Source: Lobulomyces angularis
Taxonomy: Eukaryota; Chytridiomycota; Chytridiomycetes; Lobulomycetales; Lobulomycetaceae
Direction: 5' to 3'
DNA length: 63,455 nt
Assembly: GCA_027604685.1 (NCBI GenBank)
Contig: JADHYX010000037.1
Span: 1-63,455 of the forward strand
In this document: piece after piece, positions 11,837-24,130 of the stretch
Layout: every line of letters begins with the position of its first letter
Numbering within the stretch: position 1 is the first letter of the stretch
Made by a program: the position numbers and the translations under genes
The notes under the pieces: generated by a model
Databases searched by the model: none
Seen by the model: the letters and a program-made list of their open reading frames with translations, nothing else
Told to the model about the DNA's origin: nothing

Positions 11837-13825
11837 TTATGAGATTTTTTTAATTCCATATTCTTTTACCAAATACAAGTCACTTCCATTTTTAAAAATC
11901 TGGTAGAAATTCAAAAAGAAAAATTCATTTTCTCTAGTGAATTTAAAAAAATTTATTTTTTTTATTTCAAAATCAAGAAAACTATTAAAACTGTCATTAA
12001 AGTGGATACTTTCATTAATGTTTTCCTTTAAAATTTTTCCATTTTTTAAATTAATAATTTTATAGTTCCCTGTTGGTAGATTAGTAATAAAAAAAAGATT
12101 GTATAGTTTACTTACAATGGTCAAACATTAAAATAACGATGGGATCCAAGACAAAAAAATCAAAAAAATTACTGCGAAAGTCATTATCTTGTAGGGGATT
12201 GGTAAAATTGTACTCCAGTAACTTGCAGTTAAAAATTTTACTGGTAAAAACTAAATTTTCTGTTTTCGCTATTGAGTTAAAATAAAAGACACCATCATTC
12301 TGGGTAGTTACTTCAACTGAATTCTTTGTTATTGTAACAAACTCATATTGGTCACTTTCCTTACTTAATTCTTCTAATGCAACATTAGAAAGTTTGTGCG
12401 CTAAAGTATAATCTCTTTTTTCTTCTTTTTCTTTTGCCGAAAGTTGATAAAAGTTTTCTAAATCCCACAATCCAATCTTATTTTTGGATTGGGATACAGA
12501 TGCGAATACCAATGGTTGATTTATTTTTGAAGAATTTTGCGTGAAACTAGTTTCAGATTTCCAGTATTCTGGTGATTTTGATAAACCACCTTCAAAACTT
12601 AACAAAAAACAATAAAAGAAATCAATACCTTCTGTAAAAAAACCAACATCTCCAAGATCAACACTAAATAAACATTCCATAGTGTTAAATTCCCATACTT
12701 TAATCATATTAGATTTTTCAGTTGAACTCCTGGTGTAAAAAAGTTTTAACTAATTATTTAGAAAACTGGTAAATTACATACGTAATAAACCAACTTCTTT
12801 CCGGATCACATTTGCTAAAATAATACTGCTTAGGAAACGAAAACATTGCTAACGATTTACATTGAACAAAATCAAAAATGCAAAATATAAATTCTTCAGT
12901 GATTTCTGTTGAAGTGCCATGTAAGATGACACAGTCTTCCCTTCTTGAATTTCCACCATACAAAATGCTTGGGCTTTTTGCTTTGCAATAGTATTTATAG
13001 ACGTTATATATGTTAAATGAATCATGACTATATGTTGAATAGATATGCTCTTTATTTTTGTAAGAGTGAAAGTATATGGTGTCGCAATAGTCTTCTACTA
13101 CGTCATTTGCACTTAAAACATATAAGTCACTTAAAATGCTGAAATGCATAAGTAACACCGGTTTATCTGTTTAATGAGAAAGATAAGCACTTTTAAAATA
13201 AATGCTTATAATATAACCATTTTTCAAAGAATATTTCTTTGTTTTTCCTAAAGTAAAATTCAGATTTGCAAAAACTGTTGTTGTTGTTAGGTCTTTTTCA
13301 TCAAAATAGGTGTACCTTTAAAAAATTGAAAAAATTTGTAAAAACAAATTAAAAATCTATTTTACTTATTAAAAATAGGATTATAAAATTTCGTTAAGAA
13401 ATGAAAGTAGATAAATTTAACCTCAATTTAAATACATACCCAAAAGTGTGAACATCAACGCTTTTGTGGAGTAAATCTTGGTTTGGTTCAAAGGCAATAA
13501 CTAGGTAGTTCTGAAAATCATCAATTTTAACATATTCATCATCTGTATGGCAACAATCTCTTTTGTTACCACCTGATTTTGGATTACCGAATTTATTTAG
13601 AACTTTAAGAGAAGTTTTGTATTTTTGATGAAAACTGATTGCTGGGTCAAATACCAGAGGTATTTCAGGAAAGACATTTAAGTAGTATTGATACCATGAC
13701 TGTTTTGAAATTAAGTTGTACATTTTTTTGGAAGTTAAAACAAAATTTTTGAAATCTATGAAGTTCCGCCTTGATATAAATTCTATCAAATATATTAATA
13801 TATCAGAATTTAACTGTGATAACAT
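11837..13825 (-). CDS. F-box protein with WD-repeat-like C-terminal region
   Basis: Likely substrate adaptor of an SCF ubiquitin ligase. The N-terminus (13825 down to about 13690) has an F-box pattern: LNSDILIYLIEFISRRNFID, then FVLTSKKMYNLISKQSWYQYYL, which is the usual Leu/Pro-poor divergent form. Downstream exons carry weak beta-propeller signatures such as MIKVWEFNTMECLFSVDLG (near 12700) and KIGLWDLENFYQL (near 12470), where the WD-like 'VWEF' and 'LWDL' ends are visible. At least five exons are present; the last join, FDH to NYKIINLKNG, crosses the intron at about 12070-12117. The substrate is unknown. It sits head-to-head with TOP3B with 113 bases between start codons. Confidence 0.7.
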
Positions 13826-13938
13826 TAAATGGTTTTTTTTCTATAAGAAAATTACACCAAATTCTTTCCAACTATTATAAAATACAAAAAATTTGATCAA
13901 TAATAAAAAAATTAGCAACAGTTATATATCCAATATAA
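13826..13938. promoter_or_regulatory. Short divergent spacer, probable bidirectional promoter
   Basis: Only 113 bases separate the start codons of the F-box gene (-) and TOP3B (+). The spacer must hold both 5' UTRs and initiation signals. It is AT-rich with no clear single TATA element. Confidence 0.35.
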
Positions 13939-16900
13939 ATGTCAAAATTATCAGTTTTAATGGTGGCAGAGAAACCATCATTAGCCGTAACATCAAATTA
14001 AAACTAATCGACTTTGGCTAACTTTATAAATTAGGAAGGTATAGCCAAAATCTTATCTGATGGAAAATTTACAAAACGGAAGGGTAAACTAGATATTAAT
14101 ATAGTCCTAACGTTTTAGGCATTTCTCCTTGTTGTCCAATAATGGAATATCATGGTTAGTTTGATCGATTCATATTACTAAATTACTTTTCAGGCAATTT
14201 TCTTGGAAAAACAGTTTTGTTTAAAGTAACCAGCGTAGCTGGGTAAACTTGAAAGGTTTCTTGTGTTTAATAAGTTTTTTTTAATAGGCACATTTTTAAT
14301 TGTGACTTTCCAAAAGAATACAACAACAGAGTTGTTGTCAATCCCTTGGACCTGTTTGATGCACCAATTTCAAAATTGGAAGCCAACCCAAAGCTTTACA
14401 TTCAAAAGCATTTGCAGGTTGAGAGTAAAGGAATTGATTCATTAGTGCTATGGTATAAATTTAAGTTTTTAATAATGTTTTATTTTTTGTGGTATTGTAG
14501 GTTAGATTGTGATCGTGAAGGGGAAAACATATGTATTCAGAATCAATATTCTCTTTATTTACTCCAGTAGGTTTTGAAGTCATCACGTGCACACAGCTTC
14601 AGTACAAAGATACCTCTAGTTCAAACCCAAAAAAAAGGGAACAGGTTTATAGAGCTAAGTTTAGGTAATTTTTGTCACTTTTATTGCATTAAATTCATTT
14701 AACCCTACTGTAAAGTTCTATTACTCCAGTAGAAATAAAAAAAGGTTACAAAGCATCATTGCCTAAATGCTTATTTTGATTATATTAGCCATGAAAAATT
14801 TAGTAAAACCTGACGAGCTTGCTGCCAAAGCAGTGGACGTTAGACAAGAATTAGATTTAAAAATTGGTTGTGCTTTTACTCGGTTTCAGACTAGTTTTTT
14901 TCATGGAAAATATGGCAATTTTGATGGAAATTCAATAAGTTATGGACCTTGTCAAACGGTATTGATATCTATACTTTTTACATAAGTCATTTTATTGTTT
15001 TTTAAGCCAGCATTAGCTCTTTGCGTTAAAAGGCATGATGAAATATTATCCTTTCAACCAAAATCATTTTGGACTGTGCAAGCAACAGTCGATTTAAAAA
15101 ATAGTCTGTCCATTCAGGTATTAAGTGATCGTGGCAGAATTTTTGAGAAAAAAATTGCACAAAATTTAGTCGAAAATTTAAAAAAGAAAACTGAAGCAAA
15201 AATTGTATCGCTTTCAGTTAGTCAAAAATCTCTTTCCAGACCACATGGTATATAAAGATTTTTGAATATTGAATTTTTTTTTTGTAATTCTTTACAAAAT
15301 TTTATTGGCCTAAACACCGTGGAGATGTTGAAAGTAGCTAGTTCTGGCCTAGGCTTATCTCCTTCAGATACGATGCACATTGCAGAAAAGCTGTATCTCT
15401 CAGGTGAAGAAATACAGCTAAACTATTTTTTTTTATTGTTGCCTTATATTAAGGATATTTGTCTTATCCTCGCACTGAAACTTCAAAGTACTCCTCAGAA
15501 TTTGACATTGACTTCATTTTAAGTGCCCAGAAAAATTCTAATTCTTGGGGGCACTATGCTGAGGAACTTTTAGTAACGGGCTATACTAGGCCAGAAGGTA
15601 AATACTGCGAAACCAATATCATCATAAATTTTTTAAATTTAGGCGGTAAGGATTTTGGAGATCATCCTCCTATTACTCCAATGGCCTTAGCAAATGAAGG
15701 AGATCTTTATGGTAGCGAGTGGAAATTGTATGACTATATTTGCAGACATTTTTTAGGTTGATTTATCTGCATGTTATACTCACCATTATATAGCTACTCT
15801 TTCTTCTAATTGCCAATACGAAAAAACTAAAATTGTTTTTGAGATTGGTTCAACTAAGTTTGACTGGTCAGGAAATAAAGTAAGAAAAGCAGGGTAATGT
15901 TTACAACAAATCTAAGTAGACTTAACTTTTTAATTCATAGTTTTACCAGTGTTATGCATTGGAGAGCAATGTCAGACGACCTAAATGTTGAATTAGTGGA
16001 TTCTGAAGTCTGTAAAGTTTCGGATGTAAGTTATTTGTATACAATTGAAAATTTTTTGAATGGTTGGTTTAGGTACGTATAAAGGAAGGGCAAACTTCTC
16101 CTCCAGACTATCTCACCGAATCCGTAAATATGAAAATATTTTTTATTTTAACGTATAGACGTAAATTATTATAGGACCTTTTGGGAAAAATGGAAAGCTT
16201 GGGTATTGGTACTGATGCATCTATGGCTACTCACATCAATAATATTTGTGTTCGAAAATATGTAAATGTGTACGGAAATCAAAGATTGCTGATACCCACG
16301 AATTTGGGAATTGTTTTAATACACGGATTGGAAAAAATTGATGCAGGTTTTTTTTAATAACAATTGGAGTTAGTATTCATTTTTTCAACTCTAGAGCTTA
16401 GTTCCCCAACGTTACGTTCAAATATGGAAAAAAGAATATCCGTTATTGCAGATGGAAAAGAAACTCCTGAAAGTATACTTAGTTCTGAATTGAGTCTTTA
16501 TAAATTGAAATTTGAAGGATTTATGAAAAATGTAAGATTTAAAATATTAGTTTACTGGTATATTTCCACTATCTATATTTTCGCAGATTGAAAAGATGGA
16601 TCAGTTATTTGAAGCTTCATTTTCACCTGTTTCAAGCACAGGGAAACCATTTTCAAAATGTGGCATTTGCAAAAGGTTACTAATTACTATATACCCAATT
16701 TTGAACCGCCATTACTTACATAATAGGTATATGCACTTATTATCTACGAAACCGGTTAGGTTGCATTGTAGAAATTGTAACGAAACTTATAATTTACCAT
16801 CCAATGGGTCCATAAAGTTATTTAGGTTTTAGCAAATCAAAGGAAGTACTAATTGACAAATTTTTTGAAGAGAATTGAAGTGCCCTTTGGACGCCTTTGA

Positions 16901-17776
16901 ATTGGTTCTTTTTACAACAGGATCAAAGGGTAAGGGTTATAGTATATGCCCTAAATGTTACAATCATCCCCCATTTGAGAACATTCCAATTGGAATGTCA
17001 TGTAATAATTGCCCTGAAGTTTCTTGTAAATTTTCTTTACCCAACAATTCAATCATAAACTGTCCTCAAGAAAATTGCACAGGGGTGCTAGTGTTGGATT
17101 TTACTAGTGCTCCGAGATACAAGTTAAATTGCAATGCGTGTAATTTGGTTTCTAATTTTAAAGACACTGTTAATGGTACAAAGCAAAATTAAACTGTAAT
17201 TAACATTGAACAATTTTTTTTATTTGCAGAAGTTTTTCTAAAAGAAAATATATGTGAAAAATGCTTTTCAAAGCAGATTGAAATTAGCTTTATTAAAAAA
17301 GAAAACAAAAATGATTTGATTGGTTGTATTGTATGTGATGATGAATTAGATGCCTTGCTGGAGAGCAGAGGTAAACCACTTTTCTGTAAAGATATTTTAA
17401 TAGTAGATAGTGATAAAGTTTGGGAGAAGAGGTAAAGAGATCAAGGTTAGAAAATACAGGGGAAATACAGCAGAAAGTTCAAAAAATGATATTGTAAAGC
17501 AAAAAAGTAAAGAAGAGAAGTTTTTGGAAATTGCGGAAAATATTGGAGGAAGAGGAGGTAAATTAGTTAAATATTAATTTTTTTATTTATTACCGAGCAG
17601 GTTTTAAATCAAGAAGTGGAGGAAAAGTCAGGGGTTATCGAGGAGGTAAAAACTAAAACAATTAATTTAACTATTAATAATGTTGAATATTAGGTAGAGG
17701 ACGAGGTAGGGGCAAAAGTCAGGGTCAAAGTGCACCTAGTAAAAATACTTCTTTAGGAGATTTTTTGGATTTTTAA
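13939..17776 (+). CDS. TOP3B: DNA/RNA topoisomerase III beta (type IA) with zinc ribbons and RGG tail
   Basis: Type IA topoisomerase that passes single strands through a 5'-phosphotyrosyl break; the beta form also acts on RNA in animals. The TOPRIM domain starts MSKLSVLMVAEKPSLA and continues through VLWLDCDREGENIC (about 14450-14530). The body matches TOP3B step for step: ELDLKIGCAFTRFQT, ISYGPCQTP, ALNTVEMLKVASSGLGL, the active-site segment YLSYPRTETSKYS (tyrosine near 15460), DHPPITPM, PPDYLTE and GIGTDASMATHINNIC. C-terminal Cys-pair zinc ribbons follow (CGICKRLL, LHCRNCNETYNLP, CPKCYNHPPF, CNACNLV). The final exons encode an Arg/Gly-rich tail (VRGYRGGRGRGRGKSQG) ending SLGDFLDF. About twenty introns, with none of the core motifs lost. 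The start is the only ATG giving the family N-terminus. Confidence 0.95.
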
Positions 17777-18793
17777 ATTTTTTCGTCTTTGATAAAAATT
17801 TTAATAATTTTAAAAGTTATTTGTTTTAATGATATGTTAATGCGCTAATTTTATGCAGTATAAAAACTAAACTCCAGTATTTTTAATAAAAAAAAATAAA
17901 AAGAAAAATTGGGCAAATTCAATTAAAAACTTTCCGTATCAAATACGGAGTATTGTTTTTTCATTTGAAGTGTATTTTGTTTGGTATTAAATATACCAAA
18001 AATATTTTGCTCTCTTATCTTTCTTCAATAAAGTAAAAATGGGTTGTTGCAAACTTTGAGAATCCATAAAAATTAAGGGAATCAACGGAAGTCAGTTAAA
18101 ATTTAAAAATTAATGTTTCGTATATTATGGGCAAATTTTTTGTTGAAATAGATATTGGTTATCTTAAAGTTTAATCTAATGAATATTTTTGCATGTTAAA
18201 TACTCCAAAAATTTATGAAGAATGCAGGAAAATTGACAGTAACAAAATTTATCATTAAGCACTCACTGAAAAAGTTGTAAGTAATTTTACTTTTGTTATA
18301 ATTTTTCACATTTACTACTGATAAGACATTAAAACAGGAAAACGGTATAGATGAATGTTGTAAATTTGTGAATGTGATGCAACCACAGCGCCATATTAAA
18401 ACACGTTTTATAATTTAAATTACTACAATTGGTAAAAATTTAATTTAAATCCATAGAATATTTATAATATATTTATCAATTAGATATTTATACAGGTGTA
18501 TACTATACCTATTTTGTTATAGTAAATGCATAATTTTATAGTTTTTATTTTCACTCTAAACAAAACCTCTAATAATATTTATAAAGCTCTACCAAAACTT
18601 TACCATTCAATAGAATTTTAAGTAGACTTCAATAAAAAAACAAAAACTTCAAAACTTCTAAATATGTACTTTGAAATTGTGTCTCCTCTCCACACAAAAG
18701 CGTGTGTTTTGAAATTGTTTGAAGCACTTTTTTCAAATTTTTAAAGGTTTTTTTTTTCACCTTTTTTTTTCATTAAACTTTCTTCATACTCAA
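17777..18793. other. Intergenic, about 1.0 kb
   Basis: AT-rich spacer between TOP3B and ATG22. AATAAA-type sequences near 17885 could end the TOP3B transcript. A C/T-rich stretch at 18640-18710 precedes the ATG22 start. No gene is seen. Confidence 0.5.
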
Positions 18794-21138
18794 ATGTCCC
18801 ACACAACGTTAAATCCAATTGAACCATTGACCGTTAAGGAAAAGAGAGCGTGGTACTATTATGACTGGGCCCTTGGTTCTGGTAATAGACCTTTTTCTTA
18901 CATTGTTTTAACAAAATTTATTTTATTTCTGTGTAGTATCTTCTGTCAGCACTGTTTTTGTTTTACCCCTTTTAATGGACTATGTTGCCTTTCATGCTGG
19001 TTTTTTAATGAAATTTTTTTTTATGAATTATAATTTTTTTTTTTTATTTTTTGTTCGAATTAGGTTCAGGCTACGATAAACCAATTTTAAAACCCGGTGA
19101 TCCAGCTGGTAAGATATACTGATTTCTTTACAAAATATACAAATTGAAATTAATATTTTACTACAAATGTATAATATCTTAGAAATTTCTAAAGAAAAAA
19201 AAAAAAAAAACTATTTTTAATTCACCAATATTATAAATGTTTTTTTTTTTTCAGCCATGATGCCTGATTTCAAAGCTCTTGATAGTGGTTGGTTTAAACC
19301 TGGAACTTGTGTCGATGGTCAACCGGAACTGCCTTTATCTGATCAGGACTATTATCCCCGTTGTGTTCTTCCGTGGGGAGATGGTTATATTAGAAGTACA
19401 AGGTAATTTTTTTTTTATTTATATACCTAATAAGAATTTTAGTTGGACTTTAAATGGAATTTCAATTTCAGTTGGTGTTCAAGCTTTTTTTTATATTTCC
19501 TTAGGTGCATTAGCGGATCATGGTAAAAAAAATGCATACTGAAGTTATTTTTTTTCTAATTACATTAGGCAATTTGAGAAAAAAGTTGATGATGCTTTTT
19601 ACTTGGTTAGGAGTACTTTGTTGTTTATTACTAGCAATTCCATTTCCAAAAGAACTATATTGGCTTCCTGCTATTTTATCAATCGGCGTTTCATTATGTT
19701 TAGGTTCAGCGTCAGTGTTTTATAATTCGGTATTTGAAATTTAAATTTTTTCTACTAAAATTTTGTTTTCTTTAAAAGTATTTGCCCATTATTACTGAAG
19801 CAACTCCTGAATTAATTGAGTACAAAAAAATCGAAAGTGATTCTATTAAAATTGAAGAAAAAGCTGAATCAATATCGAATTATTACTCAATATATGCATC
19901 TGGATTAGGAATGTTGGGGGGTATATTTTGTAAAATATGTCATTTAAAATAATCTATACAGGTGCCATTGCTGCTTTGCTTGGTGCCGGTTTAATAGCGT
20001 TTTTAAAAAGTCCGTTATCCTATTATGTAAATATGGCGTTATCTGGCGTATGGTGGGCAGTTTTCAGCATTTACACTGGTAAGTTTTTTCAAATACATTC
20101 CTGCTTACTTAACTATTCTTGAGTTTAGCAAAGTACTTAAAAAATCGACAAGGAAAACCACCGTTACCTAAAGGAACAAATAGTTTTATATATAGTTGGA
20201 AAAACTGTAAATTTTTGAAGTTAAATTTTAAAATTAATTTATTTTTTCTCTTTGTAGTTTTTAACACTTTAACTCACATCAGATCCATTCCCAGAACTTA
20301 TATATACTTAATATGTTGGATTTTATTTGCTGATGCATACTCTACTCTTGTGCAAGGTACATGATGCATTTTTTTTTTTGGTTTTAATTCTTTTTAGTTG
20401 CTGTTTTATTTGCTCAAGTGGAGCTGAAAGCAGATAGAATTACCATTGCGTTATTAGTGATTTTGTCTCCACTCTTTGCATTTGTGGGAAATCACTTATT
20501 TTTATTTATACAGCGAAAAGTTCATGCGAGGGCGAAGACAATGCTGCAAGTCTGCTTGTTCGGATATATACTTATATCCATATACGGTATTTTAGGTCTT
20601 ACTTCTCTTCCAGTTGGCTTTAAACCTGTCAATATGTTATTGCTCAACGACAAATGTGTTTTAAATACAAACAGTGAAGGTCAACAGTATTACGATGGTG
20701 AAGGTTGTAAAAAAATAGCTTGGGAATTATACGTATTTGCAGTGTTTCATGGGCTTTTATTAGGCCCATTGAACAGTTTTTCTAGGGTAAAAATTGATGC
20801 TTCTTTGACTTAAATAAATAAAAAAACAATAGGTTATTTTTTCAGAATTGATTCCAACTGGGTCTGAAAGTGAATTTTTTTCATTTTATGCTATAACGGA
20901 TAAAGGCACTAGTTGGATTGGTCCATTAATTGTCGGTGCATTAAATAATGGTAAAATAAAGAAATTATTCATTACCAATTTTTCTTGTATAATTATAGGT
21001 GGTGGTACTTTACGATATAGTTTCCTATACTTTTTAATTTCCTTCGCTGTTCCAATACCAATTTTATACTTTTTAAATTTGCATAAAGGGAAGGAGGATG
21101 CAATTAAATTTGCCAAATTAAATGAAGTTGAAAAGTAA
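18794..21138 (+). CDS. ATG22: Autophagy-related protein 22, vacuolar amino-acid effluxer (MFS fold)
   Basis: Integral vacuolar membrane protein of the major facilitator superfamily that returns amino acids to the cytosol after autophagic breakdown. The N-terminus reads TVKEKRAWYYYDWALGSG, the family signature just before TM1 (YDWA). A lumenal loop with paired cysteines follows (PGTCVDGQPELPL...YPRCVLPWGDG). Later exons give SISVGVQAFFYISLGALADHG, LGSASVFYNSYLPII, NYYSIYASGLGMLGGI, SGVWWAVFSIYTAKYLKNR and the C-terminal FHGLLLGPLNSFSR...LIPTGSESEFFSFYAITDKG, which is the most conserved part of Atg22. About a dozen short introns interrupt it. An upstream in-frame ATG at 18719 would add a hydrophobic leader, but 18794 matches the family start. 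The frame ends at 21136-21138. Confidence 0.93.
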
Positions 21139-21299
21139 AATTAAGTTTAATACACGCATAAATTTTTGGTATTATGAACTTTTATAAAGGTTTAAAGTTT
21201 ATAATGGTTTTATTATTTTTTTTACTTTTCAAAGTAGAATAGACTAAAAATAGAATATAGAACACATTTTGTTAAAAAAAAAAGTAATTAAGAACAAAA

Positions 21300-22078
21300 T
21301 TATAAAGTTTTCATAAAATCTGAAATGCTAAAGCCATTATTATCTTCTAAATTTTTTTTACTCTTTTCCAACATATTTTTTAAATTATTTTTTTCTTTTT
21401 TTTTTTTTTTTTTTGGCTGCACTGTAGTGTTCACAGTACCCAACTGTATATCTTTTTGCTTATTCTTTCCAAATTCTAATTTTGTTTCAGTATTGATGTC
21501 ATTGTAAGAATCGCTAATCTCGTTTTTTTCAAAAATATCCAATTTTATTCTGGAGTCTAATTCCTTTAAATGATTTAAGGTTGAACCTGAAATTACAGTG
21601 GAAGTATAACAAATCTTGCAAGTGAAAAAAACTTTATTAACCAAAAATCTTTTGGTGTGCTTTTTTAGTGGTTGATGACACTTTTTTAACCTTTCCGACA
21701 CATTTTGTAGTTGCTGTTGCTGTACAGAATCATTCTCTATTTCTATTAATTTTTCAACCACATCTTTATTTTTTCTGTTTTCCAAACGTCTTCTGATTCT
21801 TACAAAACAGTTTATCCCTGGTATAAAAATTGAATTACAATATCCACATGCTATTAAATAATAGTTTTTAAAAAATAAAATAAAAATTAACTTGTTTTAA
21901 AAAATTATAATTTTTTTTTTTTTATTTATTTACTTTTTCTCTTTTCACTTTTTGCAATTTTGATATCATTTGCTATTGCCAAGTTGTTAAATAGTTTGAT
22001 GTAATGTCTAGAGAGTTCTGGATTTTCTTTTAAAGTTGAATATGCTGCTTGAAATAAAAACTGCAATTGGCTTTCCAT
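21300..22078 (-). CDS. RNase P protein subunit, Rpr2/Rpp21 family
   Basis: Zinc-ribbon protein subunit of the ribonucleoprotein that trims tRNA 5' ends. Exon 1 (22078 to about 21930) encodes MESQLQFLFQAAYSTLKENP and HYIKLFNNLAIANDIKIAKS, the paired N-terminal helices of Rpp21. The intron at about 21844-21929 joins to CGYCNSIFIPGINCFVRIRR, the first zinc cysteine pair and the basic stretch. The second pair is FTCKICYTSTVISGS near 21610. The C-terminus is a Lys-rich tail with KKKKKKEKNNLKN. An upstream ATG at 22126 would add a hydrophobic leader foreign to the family, so 22078 is preferred. SNM1, the RNase MRP relative, is the main alternative. It is convergent with ATG22, 161 bases apart. Confidence 0.85.
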
Positions 22079-22198
22079 TTCTTCTTTTTTTAAATAAAAT
22101 AAAATTTTAATCCAAAAAAAATGCAATAAAAAACTTATAAAATCATGCTTATGCTCTAGAGAAAAAATAATAAAGAATAACTATATAAAACTTCTATG

Positions 22199-23961
22199 TT
22201 ACAAATTATAACCCAAACAAAACTTTTCTTTGTCCATCAATAAAACAGACTCTCCATCAGAGTTCCATTCAAACTGATTTACGTTAAAGCCTGCTGAAGA
22301 AATTTCAATGGATTTTACACCTAATGCAATAATTACTTGTATGAAATTAAATAATTAAAAAGTACCTTTTTCCTCTCCTTCCCAAATATAAATAAAACTG
22401 GAATTGTTACTGGAATAAAAGTCGTCATCATTTGGGGTTGCTGAAGTCTTTTCCAATACATTATCTTTTTCAACGCACAAAAAAGCAAAACAATCTGTTT
22501 TTAGCGGATTCCATTTCAACAACTTGATAACTGAGTTCTGATTTTGAAAAATTAAACTAATTTGCCGTAAATGTAACAAATCCCACACCCATAAGCAGTT
22601 TGGCATGTTATCTAATTAAATAATGAATATTTCTTTTAATTTCAATTCTCCTCTAAAGAATTACCGTTTCTGGAAACTAAATACCTCCCATCACAGTTAA
22701 ACTCCAATAACCCAACACCCATTTTTGGATTGGGTTTTTCAGGTATTAACTTTAAAATAGGAATTTTGAAAGGAAACTTTTCTACATCGACTAGCTCATA
22801 TCCTTTTCTTGTTTTATTGTACAAGTTTTCAAATATTTTATCAGAAGTGTCAAAACTGTTCAATTTTGTTTCATAATTGACCTCTTGATAAATTTTCTAC
22901 TGATACAAAAAAAAATTATAAATATATTACAAATAAAAACTGAACTATGTCATGAGCGGCAATGCTGTTGGGATGATCCAATTCGATTATGGGCTTCCAT
23001 GTATAATTATTTAATATTCGAATCTTTTCAAAATATTTAAAATTAAAAAAAAAAAAAAAAAAAAAAATACCTTCTTATCGTACCCACCAACTGCTAAAAA
23101 TTGAGCTGACGGTGACCATTTGACTGATTTAATGCCTAGTCCTGTAATCTCCCTTGAAAATGTAGAAACTAATCGACCATCTGGAAAATAAAGAAGGACT
23201 TTGTACTAAGGAAATTAAATATTAATTGTAAAAATTTTTTTCTGTTACATCCAAAGATGATTCCCAAGCTGCAATGAATCTACCATCTGGGGACCACGCT
23301 ATATCTTCAAGATCAAAAGTGTCCGTTTGAAAATGCTAAAACTTCAAATTAAATAAAAAAAACTGCAAAAAAAACAATTTTTTTATAAACCTTAACCATC
23401 TCCCAATCCTCACAGTCAAAAACACTTATAAAATCCTTACACTCTTTTCTTTCGACTAAACTAAAATATTTTCCATCTTTTCTGAAACAGAATCCTTTGT
23501 TATCAAATTTAGGATATTGCATATATCGAACAGATTTATTTATTAAATTCCAAACTGTAATTCTTAGCTGAAAGTCTGAAAACGTTAACAGGTGCCGAGA
23601 GTCTGGTGAAAACAAGATTTTTGTTAAACCACCCAATCTATTAAATGTAAAATATTGTAGGATTAATAAAAAAATTGTGGTTTGGTTATAACCCTTCGTC
23701 AATTCTACAACTCCAATTTGGATCCACAAGATTCCAAATTTGAATGCTTCCTAAGTTAAAGCTAGCGCATGCAATCAAAGTAGAGTCTCGAGACCAGCAT
23801 ATAGCCTGCAGGTTGTCAGTAAAATTGAATAAATTTACGATTTCCAAATCGTGTGCATTTCTTATCACTAATCTATACTGAATTATACAACCAAGGTATT
23901 TACCATTAGGAGAAAATTTGCAAAGATTTTTACTTTGCTTAAATAATTCAGAAAACTCCAT
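22199..23961 (-). CDS. WRAP73: WD-repeat protein WRAP73/WDR8
   Basis: Beta-propeller protein of centrosomes, basal bodies and spindle poles. The N-terminus [20 protein letters not shown] and [17 protein letters not shown] match the family from the first residue. Later blocks correspond in order: [40 protein letters not shown], the segment with [40 protein letters not shown], and a last exon with [18 protein letters not shown]. The stop is at 22199-22201. About seven introns, one near 23040-23070 being mostly poly-A. The protein is conserved in fission yeast and animals. In a zoosporic fungus it would fit a basal-body role, which is inference. Confidence 0.93.
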
Positions 23962-24130
23962 GATATTATAGACAATTTGAAAAAAAATTTTAATACCCTT
24001 GTTAAAAACCTTTTCAATGGGTTAATAAATAAAGAGAAAAATCATGAGCTAAATTACATTATTTCTTTATTTTGAATACATAATACTTAAAATATAACAA
24101 ATTTTTTTTAGTAAATATCTTGAAATCAAA

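Noticed and set aside
11840..13140. In-frame stops suggesting the F-box/WD-like gene is a pseudogene
   Set aside because: Each stop falls in an intron with usable GT and AG ends, and the joined frames keep sensible composition.
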